From a bacterium (lineage in GTDB: Bacteria > Myxococcota_A > Bradymonadia > Bradymonadales > Bradymonadaceae): DNA of 64,000 nucleotides. Position numbers and translations under genes: made by a program. The stretch is taken from positions 1 to 64,000 of the forward strand of contig JAUIBR010000024.1 in assembly GCA_030427705.1 (NCBI GenBank), in the 5' to 3' direction. The notes below the pieces were generated by a model. That model did no database searches. It was not told the origin of the DNA and was given only the letters and a program-made list of their open reading frames with translations. Numbering within the stretch: the first letter of the stretch is position 1; the number at the start of each line of letters is the position of its first letter. Below are positions 20,370 to 28,581 of this stretch, piece by piece.

Positions 20370-20382
20370 TCAATTGGCGCGG

Positions 20383-20410
20383 AGCATAACAAAAAGAAAA
20401 CTCACCGCAA
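20383..20410 (-). promoter_or_regulatory. Candidate promoter for guaBA
   Basis: Minus strand TTGCGG (20405-20410), 16-bp spacer, TATGCT (20383-20388). It is partly inside the upstream terminator hairpin. It is weak, but only about 50 nt separate that terminator from the guaB start, so a promoter is expected here. Confidence 0.3.
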
Positions 20411-20420
20411 ACGCAGTGAG
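20391..20420 (-). terminator. Intrinsic terminator after small lipoprotein gene
   Basis: On the minus strand a hairpin CTCACTGC-GTTT-GCGGTGAG (20401-20420; one mismatch near the loop) is followed by TTTTCTTTTT (20391-20400). It lies 31 nt after the stop at 20452 and separates that gene from guaBA. Confidence 0.85.
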
Positions 20421-20451
20421 CCAAGTGCCAAAAATTGGTTTTTGTTGTCGC

Positions 20452-21105
20452 CTAAAAGTCTTCTTCGAGAACGACTTCGACGTCAGCAAGGTCTCCGCGA
20501 TCCACGGATGCTGTGGCGAGTCCACGATAACGGGCTCCGGTGCCCATCGTCACAGCCTCAAGCAGGTAGGTGCCAGCGGTGAATCCGCCGAGGGTTCCAA
20601 CGCCTTCATCGCAGGCAAAGACTTCGCGGGCGATTTCGTAGTCGGCTTTATCAAAGACGACGACTTCGATGTCCGTCACTTCATTTGCTCCGCAGACGCG
20701 TCCATTTTCGAATCGCCACTCGACGGCAAACTCCGCTGGTTTTGCGGTAAGGCGCGAGTGAGGGACCGTCTCGATTCTATCGGCGCGCACGGTCAGCCGG
20801 TGTTCTGGCGCTGCGAAAATGACTTTGCCGGATTCGTTCACGCCCTCGATCCAAGCTTTGTAGCTTCCGGGTTCGAGCGAGTCGATCGTCGCCTCGGAGG
20901 CGTCACATGCGAAGATCTCATTGCGTGTACTCGGGCCATCGAGGTGTACCTCGACATGAGTTACGCCTGAATCGTCACAGCCGCGGGGGCTGATCTGCCA
21001 GGTTAACTGCGCAGCACCGCTGCCTAATGGGGCGACTTCATCGCCGCAAGCCGCAAGGCAACTAATACCAAGAAATGTGATTGGGATGAGATTCTTAGGC
21101 CGCAT
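20452..21105 (-). CDS. Lipoprotein with two tandem Ig-like/carboxypeptidase-regulatory-like domains
   Basis: A 217-residue lipoprotein: signal peptide, lipobox 'LAAC' (Cys20), then GDE. The mature part holds two related halves. The first (~30-115) runs '[20 protein letters not shown]', '[20 protein letters not shown]'. The second (~125-215) runs '[20 protein letters not shown]', '[20 protein letters not shown]'. Each has two cysteines in the same places, so a disulphide per domain is likely, and each ends in a strand with 'V'-rich termini. This suggests an internal duplication. AAGGAGGAGG lies before the ATG and a good terminator follows, so it is monocistronic. Function is unknown; a surface or periplasmic binding role is inferred. 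Confidence 0.75.
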   Translation of the reverse strand: MRPKNLIPITFLGISCLAACGDEVAPLGSGAAQLTWQISPRGCDDSGVTHVEVHLDGPSTRNEIFACDASEATIDSLEPGSYKAWIEGVNESGKVIFAAPEHRLTVRADRIETVPHSRLTAKPAEFAVEWRFENGRVCGANEVTDIEVVVFDKADYEIAREVFACDEGVGTLGGFTAGTYLLEAVTMGTGARYRGLATASVDRGDLADVEVVLEEDF

Positions 21106-21140
21106 GCCTCCTCCTTGAGTGGCGACGTTTTGACACCCTC

Positions 21141-21168
21141 AGGCTACGGCGGGTTGACGTTCGGTCAA
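21141..21168 (-). promoter_or_regulatory. Candidate promoter of tandem-domain lipoprotein gene
   Basis: Minus strand TTGACC (21163-21168), 16-bp spacer, TAGCCT (21141-21146), about 36 nt before the ATG. The -35 is good and the -10 poor. Confidence 0.4.
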
Positions 21169-21296
21169 GAAATTAGCCCGATTTGGCGCTGAGCGATGAC
21201 GCGCGACGCTTTTTAATCTCAAGGTGGTGTGATAGCGTTTTAGTGCGTGCCGCGGGGCCATGCTTTGCCTGTACTTTCCCACTGCTCATGCGGGTC

Positions 21297-24200
21297 ATGT
21301 CAAACGATCCATACGCAGAAATACAACGCCTCGTAGCGACTCTACCTGACACGGAATCCGAACTGGTGAACTTCGTGCGGGGATTGAGCAGCGAGGGGCA
21401 GTCCGATCTTGCCGCGGAAGGACTTCGTCGCGCCTTGGACCAACACAACTCGTTTGGTCTGCGGCTCGAACTTGCGACCATCTACATGCACATGCAGAAA
21501 TTCAAGGAGGCGATGGCTGAAGCGGTCGCCTTGTTGAAGGAGAATCCTGCTGATCCGGATTCGTTGCTGCTGATGGCAGAGGCCTTGCTGGCATGCGACG
21601 AGGAAGAACGCGCATCCAAGATTTTGGACAAAGCGACGATGGCTGGCGTTGACGCAGCCCGTATTGAGGCGGTGCGGAAGCGCGGTCCACGGCTGCCAGA
21701 TGAACGGACGGAACCGAACGCATTCCTCGCAACGAATGAAGACGAGACAGGCCCGATCGTTCAGACGGAAAAGCCCAAGTCGTCTCGACGCGGGCGTGGA
21801 ACCGTGGCTGGTCAACCAAACCGCGCATTTCCAATCAGTGAGGTGGGCAAGTCGCAATTGCCCAAGATTAACAAGGCTTCTCTTGATGCCTTGGATGAAT
21901 ATGGCGACGGACCACGTCCTGACGATTCGATCCTGCAAGCGGTCCCGGAGAGCATCCAAGATCAGGCATTTGACCAACTCTTGAGTGAAATGGGGGTCCC
22001 AGTCGAGGATGCCCCGCCAGAGTTTGTCCCGCCTCCGAAGGAAATGCCGCCAGCGGCGCAACCACAGTATCGCGCACCGCACCCTCCCCCGCCGACGGCT
22101 GGGCCGGAGGATGTCACGACGGCGTTGGTATTGAACGAAAGCGAGCTGACCGTCGATATCGACCAATCGAATGCGCCGCCCGCCAGTGACGTTGCAGCGC
22201 CCTCGGATAAGACCGAGGCCATCATCTTCGACGATGTTGTGGGCGCGCCCAAAGCGAACACCGGGAACGAAGTTCCCAGCGTTGAATACGATCCGCACTT
22301 TGCTCAGGAAGTCTCCGAGGCAGAATCGGAAGAATTCACGGCTCATCCTAGTGGGTTCCGGCAGAGCAACTATGCGGAGCTGGCCGCAGCACTGGATCAA
22401 TACGAGGAACCTGCACCACAAGCATTTCCTGACGATCCACCGACCCAGCCCAACCAGTTTGACGAGGCCGCGTTTCGGGAGGACCAGTCGCGGATGAATC
22501 CGCCCGCTGCGCCTACACCCGTAGCAAACGTGACTGCACACACAGCACCCAGCTACGCGCTTCACCCGGCACCTGGCCATCCACAAGGGCCAGCACCACG
22601 GCAACAACCATACGAAGACCCACAACGAATCGAGCCTACGAATCCAGCGGCGGCAAGACCCGCGTCGGCCGGACTGCCAAACAAGATGGCGATCCTCGGG
22701 GCGCTTGCTGCACTGGGCGTGGTGCTACTCTTCGTTGGAATAGTCGCCGTTTCGAGCATCTCCGAGTCCAACGGTCTCGAAGAACTGCTGGTCACAGCGA
22801 CCAACGCTGAGAAGTCGGATACGTACGACGGCTACATTACGGCGCGAAAGGCACTGCAAAAGGCGTCCACCCATACTGGGTTTTTGGGCATTTCGTTGCC
22901 CGGATCCGATGGTCCAAAGCTACGGAGCCAGGCCAAGGGACGACTCGCCTTTGTGTCCAGCCTGTTGACCGCTCGCTTCGGCGAGGAGATTCAGGCGGAG
23001 GCGGAAGCCGAAATCCAAGAGGCTGACGAAGCTGATCCACTGCGGCATGCCGCGAACGTTTACTTGGATCTCGCGAAGAACGACCCGCTCGGCGCGCTAA
23101 AGAAGGCAGAGGCTGCGGTGGAGCGTTATCCCGGAAACAGCCCGGTCGCTGAGTCTCACGTCAGCACCCTGCTCGCCCTAAATCGAGACGTGGCTGCACG
23201 ACAAGCCACGGACTCAATTCGTGCGCAGGAAACACCTTCTGTTCGCGCTCAGTACCTTGCCGCGTCGGCAGAACGTCGTGGCGGTGCGAATGCGGTTGGT
23301 GATTTGAACAGCATTCTGGAAGCGTCGCCGGAACACATCGAAGCACGCATCGAACTGGCGTATGCGCTCCTTGACCGAAACGCGGACAAAAAGCAGCGCA
23401 AAGTTGATGTTCAACGTGCTGAAGACATGGTGAGTGAGATCTTGGACGGCGACCTTCGCCAGAAGTGCTCTCAGTTCCAGATCGCTCGAGCCACCGCGGC
23501 GTCTGGTTTCGTGAAACTCGCAAAAAATGACGCGGAGCGCGCCGAGATTAAGTTCCGTGACGCGCTTCAGCTGTTGCCGAAGCGCGCGGATTTTTACCAG
23601 CCGCTGATTCAACTCTACATCGACACCGGGCGATACAAAGACGCAGACTCCTACTTCCAGAAAGCCGAAGAGAATGGTGCAAAGTCGCCGTCTCTCGCGA
23701 TTTTGCGTGGTGAGTTTTTGGTTCGAACCAGTCGTCCTGACGAAGCGGTTCACGTGTTGCAGCAGCTTCCATTCGAACACACCGAGAAGCAATGGTGGCT
23801 GGGGATGGGCTTTTTCGACCTGGACCGTCTAGAGGACGCGACGAAGACCTTCCGCGCAGGTTCGAAGTTGCCGTTCGCTCCGAAACGACTGGCCGCAGCC
23901 TCATTCGCCATGCATTTCCTTGATGTCGGAAAGAAAGCCAACGATGACGCCTACGCGGTCGAGAAGTTGGCCAAGGACTCGGATGATGCTTGGATTCTAT
24001 GGGCGGGAGCACTCGTCAGCCTTCAACGTGCCAAGCTCAGCAAGAAGGCATCGTCCCGACGCAAAGAAGTCAAAGAGGCGATAGGGTTCCTGAACAAGGC
24101 TCAGAAGCTGCTTCCTAGTGAGGAGCGCTTCCAGTTCTTGGAATGCGAGATTCATCTGGAGAATTCCGACGCGAAGAAAGCCGAAACGTCCTGCATGGCG

Positions 24201-25082
24201 GGGCGAAAACTCAACAAAGAGTTTGTCAGCGGCGCCTTGGTTTTGGCCAAACTCCGCCGGGCTGAAGGTCGTTACAAGGAAGCTCGGGAGGTTTTGGAAC
24301 CACTCACGAAAGCACTGCCCAAAGACGTCCGACTTGGGGTCGAAATGGCACGCGTTGCGTTGGCGACTGGACAGTTGGACGAGGCCGAATCCATTGTGAA
24401 CCAACATCTTCCAGCAAACACTGACCTGATTATTCTCGACATTCTACAAGGTAGAATCGCACTCGAGCGCCAAGCGTACACGAAGGCGGCGGGATACCTA
24501 CAGAAAGCTGCTGAGCAGAAGAACCCTAAAGGAGAAGCGTTGGTGTTCTTTGGCCATGTAATGACCATTTTGAACCGCTTCGACGACGCGAACAAAGCGT
24601 TGTTGGATGGGCTTTCCGATCCGCTCTGGGGTGGTCACGCGTGGATGTATCTTGGTGAGTTGCGTCGAGCTCAAGGGAAACTGAAAGACGCACGCGAGAA
24701 CTTGGTCAAAGCGCGCTCTGAGTTCAAGGAGCGTATTGGTCCACGTCAGCGGTATTCAACGCTGTATGCATATCGAGCGCTCGAAGCTCGGGACAGGATG
24801 AATGGAAACTGGGGGCATCCAAATGTGAAGAAGATGCTCGATGTGGCGGTCGACCAAGGCGACGAGGAAGACCCGTTCTACCATTGGGTCGCCGCTCAAT
24901 ATGAGTTGGGCAAGAAGCAGCCTGATTTGAATGCAGCGGACCGCCACCTGACCAATATCGCGAATCGTGCTCCCTATCGATGTGACGCCATCAAGACTTG
25001 GGTGAAAGTGCGCGAAGTGCTTAAGGACGACAAAGCCCTAAAAGAGGCGAAGACCGTCGAATCCGAGAATTGCGGTGGGTGA
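21297..25082 (+). CDS. Giant TPR membrane protein
   Basis: A 1261-residue protein. ATG 21297 (MSNDPYAEI) is preferred; ATG 21288 is close, and the frame open to 21183 upstream is not protein-like. Residues ~1-110 contain TPR helices ('AAEGLRRALDQHNSFGLRLELATIYMHM'). Residues ~150-460 are a disordered Pro/Ala/Asp/Glu linker. One transmembrane helix lies at ~463-487 ('AILGALAALGVVLLFVGIVA'). Residues ~490-1255 are a long TPR array with 'AERAEIKFRDALQLLPKRAD' and 'EGRYKEAREVLEPL' among many units. The topology suggests the short TPR part in the cytoplasm and the long array in the periplasm. Such proteins act as scaffolds; no partner is evident. The methyltransferase gene overlaps its last 8 nt. 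Confidence 0.75.
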   Translation: MSNDPYAEIQRLVATLPDTESELVNFVRGLSSEGQSDLAAEGLRRALDQHNSFGLRLELATIYMHMQKFKEAMAEAVALLKENPADPDSLLLMAEALLACDEEERASKILDKATMAGVDAARIEAVRKRGPRLPDERTEPNAFLATNEDETGPIVQTEKPKSSRRGRGTVAGQPNRAFPISEVGKSQLPKINKASLDALDEYGDGPRPDDSILQAVPESIQDQAFDQLLSEMGVPVEDAPPEFVPPPKEMPPAAQPQYRAPHPPPPTAGPEDVTTALVLNESELTVDIDQSNAPPASDVAAPSDKTEAIIFDDVVGAPKANTGNEVPSVEYDPHFAQEVSEAESEEFTAHPSGFRQSNYAELAAALDQYEEPAPQAFPDDPPTQPNQFDEAAFREDQSRMNPPAAPTPVANVTAHTAPSYALHPAPGHPQGPAPRQQPYEDPQRIEPTNPAAARPASAGLPNKMAILGALAALGVVLLFVGIVAVSSISESNGLEELLVTATNAEKSDTYDGYITARKALQKASTHTGFLGISLPGSDGPKLRSQAKGRLAFVSSLLTARFGEEIQAEAEAEIQEADEADPLRHAANVYLDLAKNDPLGALKKAEAAVERYPGNSPVAESHVSTLLALNRDVAARQATDSIRAQETPSVRAQYLAASAERRGGANAVGDLNSILEASPEHIEARIELAYALLDRNADKKQRKVDVQRAEDMVSEILDGDLRQKCSQFQIARATAASGFVKLAKNDAERAEIKFRDALQLLPKRADFYQPLIQLYIDTGRYKDADSYFQKAEENGAKSPSLAILRGEFLVRTSRPDEAVHVLQQLPFEHTEKQWWLGMGFFDLDRLEDATKTFRAGSKLPFAPKRLAAASFAMHFLDVGKKANDDAYAVEKLAKDSDDAWILWAGALVSLQRAKLSKKASSRRKEVKEAIGFLNKAQKLLPSEERFQFLECEIHLENSDAKKAETSCMAGRKLNKEFVSGALVLAKLRRAEGRYKEAREVLEPLTKALPKDVRLGVEMARVALATGQLDEAESIVNQHLPANTDLIILDILQGRIALERQAYTKAAGYLQKAAEQKNPKGEALVFFGHVMTILNRFDDANKALLDGLSDPLWGGHAWMYLGELRRAQGKLKDARENLVKARSEFKERIGPRQRYSTLYAYRALEARDRMNGNWGHPNVKKMLDVAVDQGDEEDPFYHWVAAQYELGKKQPDLNAADRHLTNIANRAPYRCDAIKTWVKVREVLKDDKALKEAKTVESENCGG

Positions 25083-25881
25083 GCTGCTGTCGGCGTCCGT
25101 ACTGCAGTTGCTTCAATGCCCAACCTGCGGTGGTGCGTTGTCGCTTGGGCGACAGCGGCATCCTGACCTCGAATGTGTTTGCGGTTCTCGCTATCCGTTC
25201 ATCGACGGAATCGTTGACCTGACACCGCGTCAGAAGGTCGCCACACCCGGGACCTATCGAACAGAGACGCTCCTGGACATGATTGCGGGCTCGTACGATG
25301 TGTTCGCACCAGCCATGAGTATCGGCGTTTGGCGATGCTCACCGCTTCGTTACGTTGATAGCGAGAATCGCGCGCTGGGTCGTGGCAACGGCGGTGTGTA
25401 CTTGAAATCACCGATCGGGACCGGCGTGGTGCTAGACAACTGCCTCGCCGACTATCACGACGTCACGATTATCTGTGTAGATTCGTCGTTGAAGATGCTG
25501 CGAAAAGCGCAACGCAAGCTACGCAACCACCCACAGGAAGTGGTGTATCTGAAAGTGGACGCTGCCCAGATGCCATTGCGTGATGGCGTCATAGACAGTG
25601 CCCAGTCGTTCAACGGGATCCATGCGGCCGAGGACCGAGACGCATTCCTCTCGGAGTTGCTCCGCGTGGTGAAGCCTGGCGGTTTTGTCTCTGGCAGCTC
25701 GTTGGTTCGGTCTGAAGAACCCATTGCGGATGCACTACTGGACCGGCTCGAGCGTCATGGCGTGTTTCCGATGATGCGTAGCGCGAGTTATCTGATTGAG
25801 GAGTTGCGTCGACTGGAGTGCCACAAATTCCACCACAGCGTTCATGGTGCCGTAGTGTTCTTCGATCTCGAGAAAGACTAG
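25075..25881 (+). CDS. Trm112-like zinc domain + class I SAM methyltransferase
   Basis: A 268-residue protein. Residues ~12-50 are a Trm112p-like zinc finger with 'LLQCPTCGGAL', 'LECVCGSRYPFIDGIVDLTP' (CxxC...CxC). Residues ~80-265 are a Rossmann-type methyltransferase: motif I region is weakened ('GTGVVLDNCLADY', where E/DxGxGxG is expected), followed by 'IICVDSSLKMLRKAQ' (motif II acidic Asp), 'VDAAQMPLRDGVIDSAQSFNGI' (motif IV region) and 'RVVKPGGFVSGSS'. The usual glycine-rich loop is not complete. The GTG start lies inside the end of the giant TPR gene. Substrate is unknown; rRNA, tRNA, lipid or quinone are possible. Confidence 0.75.
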   Translation: MGELLSASVLQLLQCPTCGGALSLGRQRHPDLECVCGSRYPFIDGIVDLTPRQKVATPGTYRTETLLDMIAGSYDVFAPAMSIGVWRCSPLRYVDSENRALGRGNGGVYLKSPIGTGVVLDNCLADYHDVTIICVDSSLKMLRKAQRKLRNHPQEVVYLKVDAAQMPLRDGVIDSAQSFNGIHAAEDRDAFLSELLRVVKPGGFVSGSSLVRSEEPIADALLDRLERHGVFPMMRSASYLIEELRRLECHKFHHSVHGAVVFFDLEKD

Positions 25882-27603
25882 TTAGCCTTTCGTCACACCG
25901 TAATCGCCGTATGGGGTGATTCCGCTCATGAAGGCGGAATCAAGCGAGCGCCGCTTTCGAATAAGCTGTTGTACCTTTCGCGCCACCGCATCGTTGCTGT
26001 CGACAACGTGTCGGAAATCCGCGCTAGGCAGGCAAAGCAGGTTGGTGTCACGCACTGCCCGCACATCGGCGGTATAGGGGTCTTCCCGGAAACTCGAGAC
26101 GACCCCGAAGAACTCGCCCTCGCGCAGACGCGCAAGTTCTTGAACGCCCCCGCCATGGTCGCGCTCAACTACGACTTCTCCGTTCAGGATCAGATAGACG
26201 TGCTCACAGGGTTGACCTTCCTTCAGGAAGGCATCGCCCTCGACCACTTCCATCATCTTGAATTTCTTCGCGAGGCTATCGCGCTCGGGGGCGGATAGAG
26301 GCATGAAAAGGTCACTTCCGGCAAGAAGGTTGTTCTTCATCCGCTGATAATAGAACTCCCAGAGCACATCCCAAATCTCGGGGTCGTGCTCAGAAATCAT
26401 GTTGATGACTTCTTCGCTAATCTCGAGGAGTTCAATATCTGTCTTAGCCGACACGGTCGCGCCGCTGTCGCGACCGGTTAGCAGCCGGAATTCACCGAAG
26501 AAGTCGCCCTCTTCCAAGGTATCTAACTCGATGCGAATCCCATCCACGCTGCGCCATACTGTCGCCTCACCACGTACCACGACGTAGAGGCTCTTCTGTG
26601 GCATGAACGGCTCGATGATTGGGCCGCCCATGGAGACCTTCACGAGGTTCATTGCCTGGAGAACTTCCATGAACGTGCCGACGCTGAGCTCACTGAAGAG
26701 TGGAATCTCCGGAAGGTCGCCACGTCGCACCGTCAGTGCCGCGCGCTCTGTAAGGTCAGAGGACTCGTTGTCATCGAACTCATCGATGTCCAAGTCATCG
26801 AAGTCGTCCAAATCGAATTCGGCCGATGAGTCGTCCAAACCAAGGCTGTTCATATCGAACACGCCGAGTTCAATTGTCTCGGTGGGTTCGTTCGCAGCCA
26901 TGTATGTCTGCACCTCTGTATTGGTGCGCGGCTGCACAGATGTATTGTCCCGCTGGCGTTCGCGGTCGCGAAGCAATTCGGTCGACAAGATATCTGCAGG
27001 GTCGAGGTCGACCGTCGCGACTAACTCAGGGTCACGTGTTTGCGGAGTGTACTCCGAAGTCAGATTGTGGTCGGGATCGCGTTCATCCAGACTGTCCGTC
27101 ACTTCGTCGGCTAATGATGTTTCAATATCGTACGTGTCTGACTTTACAGTTTCCCGCTCGTGCGGCTCCCACGCAGCTTCAACGACATTGCCGGGGACAG
27201 TGGGTTCACTTTTTGGTTGCGCCAACGTTATGGGCTCAATCGCGGCTTCCTGTCCGGTTTCGATGCGCGGGGATGAACCCGTCGTCGTCACCGGGGTCGC
27301 AACACGAGTAGTCACGCCGCCTGCGCCAGGTACCTGCGCAAACAACCGCGCCAGAAAGAACTGAACTTCCGTATGCGTCGGGTCTAACTCAAGCACGGCC
27401 TTGCAGGCCGCGATCGCTTCGAGCGGCAACCCTTCTTTAGCGAGTAGCTTGGAGGCCGTGACGTATTCTTCAACAGCGTGGCGGTTTCGACCGAGCTCTT
27501 TAAAGATCGCAGCAAGACGCAGACGTGCCTCGATATTCTCGGGGTCGTCTTTCAAGACCTTTTGATAATAGGCCAGGTACTTCTTGAGCTTCTTTGAAGC
27601 CAT
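25882..27603 (-). CDS. TPR protein with two cyclic-nucleotide-binding-like domains
   Basis: A 573-residue protein starting at ATG 27603 (MASKKLKKYL). Residues ~1-95 are TPR helices ('VEEYVTASKLLAKEG', 'AIAACKAVLELDPTHTEVQF'). Residues ~100-295 are an acidic, disordered linker. Residues ~297-420 and ~433-560 are two CAP_ED/cNMP-binding folds: 'EEGDFFGEFRLLTGRDSGATV' and 'REGEFFGVVSSFREDPYTADV' mark the phosphate-binding cassettes. The first keeps Gly-Glu but has no regular Arg-Thr-Ala. The second has Val for the Glu and no Arg. Binding of cAMP or cGMP is therefore doubtful for the second and uncertain for the first. No DNA-binding domain is present. It stands alone downstream of the rplC terminator. 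Confidence 0.8.
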   Translation of the reverse strand: MASKKLKKYLAYYQKVLKDDPENIEARLRLAAIFKELGRNRHAVEEYVTASKLLAKEGLPLEAIAACKAVLELDPTHTEVQFFLARLFAQVPGAGGVTTRVATPVTTTGSSPRIETGQEAAIEPITLAQPKSEPTVPGNVVEAAWEPHERETVKSDTYDIETSLADEVTDSLDERDPDHNLTSEYTPQTRDPELVATVDLDPADILSTELLRDRERQRDNTSVQPRTNTEVQTYMAANEPTETIELGVFDMNSLGLDDSSAEFDLDDFDDLDIDEFDDNESSDLTERAALTVRRGDLPEIPLFSELSVGTFMEVLQAMNLVKVSMGGPIIEPFMPQKSLYVVVRGEATVWRSVDGIRIELDTLEEGDFFGEFRLLTGRDSGATVSAKTDIELLEISEEVINMISEHDPEIWDVLWEFYYQRMKNNLLAGSDLFMPLSAPERDSLAKKFKMMEVVEGDAFLKEGQPCEHVYLILNGEVVVERDHGGGVQELARLREGEFFGVVSSFREDPYTADVRAVRDTNLLCLPSADFRHVVDSNDAVARKVQQLIRKRRSLDSAFMSGITPYGDYGVTKG

Positions 27604-27633
27604 GAACAAACAGCCGTTAAGTAAGAGCGCCAA

Positions 27634-27662
27634 AGTTTGCGAATCATGGGCGTGGATGTCAA
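27634..27662 (-). promoter_or_regulatory. Candidate promoter of the TPR/cNMP gene
   Basis: Minus strand TTGACA (27657-27662), 17-bp spacer, CAAACT (27634-27639), 31 nt before the ATG at 27603 and after the rplC terminator. The -35 is perfect and the -10 weak. Confidence 0.4.
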
Positions 27663-27674
27663 ACGCAACGCCCG

Positions 27675-27703
27675 AAACAAAAAGAGCCGCACAGTGGCGG
27701 CTC
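27675..27703 (-). terminator. Intrinsic terminator of rplC
   Basis: Minus strand hairpin GAGCCGC-(6 nt)-GCGGCTC (27684-27703) followed directly by TTTTTGTTT (27675-27683). It begins 22 nt after the rplC stop and is the clearest terminator in the window. Confidence 0.9.
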
Positions 27704-27725
27704 AATGTACCAGACTAATGGTGAA

Positions 27726-28400
27726 TTAGCCGTGGGTCTTTTTGATCGCGGAGCGCAGAAGGACGATTCCGCCATTTGGTCCAGGAACTGAACCACGGAC
27801 GAGAACTGCGTTGTCGTCCTCAAGTACTTGCTGAACAACAAGGTTCTGAACGGTCACACGAACGTTTCCGTGCTGACCTGGCATCTTCTTGCCCTTGATG
27901 ACGCGAGCTGGGTAAGCCGAACAACCGATCGAACCACCGTGACGGAAGAACTCGTGCACACCGTGGCTAGCTTTGGTACCGCGGAAGTTGTGGCGCTTCA
28001 TGACACCCGTGAAGCCGCGACCCTTGGTCGTGCCCGTGACGTCGATGAACTCACCAGGGAAGAACGTGTTCGCGGTCAATTCTTGACCTACTTCGTACTC
28101 TTCAAGGTCTTCCGGATTGACGCGAACTTCTTTCACGTGGCGCTTTGGATCGAGTCCAAGCTTCGTGAAGACGCCAGCGCGTGGCTGCGAGATGCGCCAC
28201 TTTGGTTCCGTGCCTTCTTTTTCAAGCTTTTTGATGTCGCCGAAGCCGAGCTTAATAGCGTTGTAGCCATCTTTGCTATCTTCGGTCTTCTTTTGGACGA
28301 CGACGTTTCCGGAAACGTCCACAACCGTGACAGGAACACGGTTACCATCAACATCGAATACTTGCGTCATGCCGACTTTGCGGCCCAACAAACCTTTCAT
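27726..28400 (-). CDS. rplC: 50S ribosomal protein uL3, isolated gene
   Basis: Core large-subunit protein contacting the peptidyl transferase centre. ATG 28400 with GGAGG ten bases upstream starts 'MKGLLGRKVGMTQVFD', the standard uL3 N-terminus; the frame open further upstream is leader. Later signatures are 'DVTGTTKGRGFTGVMKRHNF', 'HGGSIGCSAYPARVIKGKKM' and 'GQHGNVRVTVQNL', including the Gln methylated by PrmB in E. coli. The 224-residue length is normal for uL3. Normally rplC is inside the S10 operon (rpsJ-rplC-rplD-...). Here neither rpsJ nor rplD is next to it: it has its own promoter, leader and terminator. It may be the only copy relocated, or a second copy. Confidence 0.97.
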   Translation of the reverse strand: MKGLLGRKVGMTQVFDVDGNRVPVTVVDVSGNVVVQKKTEDSKDGYNAIKLGFGDIKKLEKEGTEPKWRISQPRAGVFTKLGLDPKRHVKEVRVNPEDLEEYEVGQELTANTFFPGEFIDVTGTTKGRGFTGVMKRHNFRGTKASHGVHEFFRHGGSIGCSAYPARVIKGKKMPGQHGNVRVTVQNLVVQQVLEDDNAVLVRGSVPGPNGGIVLLRSAIKKTHG

Positions 28401-28403
28401 TTC

Positions 28404-28505
28404 TAGCCTCCAAATTTCTGCCCTCAACGCTCTTGTAGTCAGCGGAGCGGGGTTCGCTAAGGAACCGGGGCTGAAGCAGTTAAAAAATACATTTCCCCGA
28501 AGGGA
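28404..28505 (-). promoter_or_regulatory. Structured rplC leader
   Basis: The roughly 100-nt region between the promoter and the rplC start can form a TCCC-TTCG-GGGA hairpin (UUCG tetraloop) near the expected 5' end. TTTTTT follows about eight bases later, then a GGTTC-(6 nt)-GAACC hairpin flanked by CAGC/GCTG. This may be a stabilising or autoregulatory leader, or an attenuator. No known leader family was recognised. Confidence 0.45.
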
Positions 28506-28510
28506 GCGCA

Positions 28511-28539
28511 GTTCTAGCTGAACCGAACGCAAAGGTCAA
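28511..28539 (-). promoter_or_regulatory. Sigma-70 promoter of rplC
   Basis: Minus strand TTGACC (28534-28539), 17-bp spacer, TAGAAC (28511-28516). Five of six and four of six matches with ideal spacing. It sits about 110 nt before the rplC ATG, after the bamB stop. Confidence 0.65.
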
Positions 28540-28581
28540 CTTCACGCCGAGCTTTCTGGGTAGTCTGGCCGAAGGCCAAGA

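Noticed and set aside
21342-22625. A 427-codon minus-strand open frame opposite the giant TPR gene
   Set aside because: It mirrors the codon structure of the Pro/Ala/Asp-rich linker of the sense gene and has the Arg/Trp/Cys-rich composition of antisense shadows.
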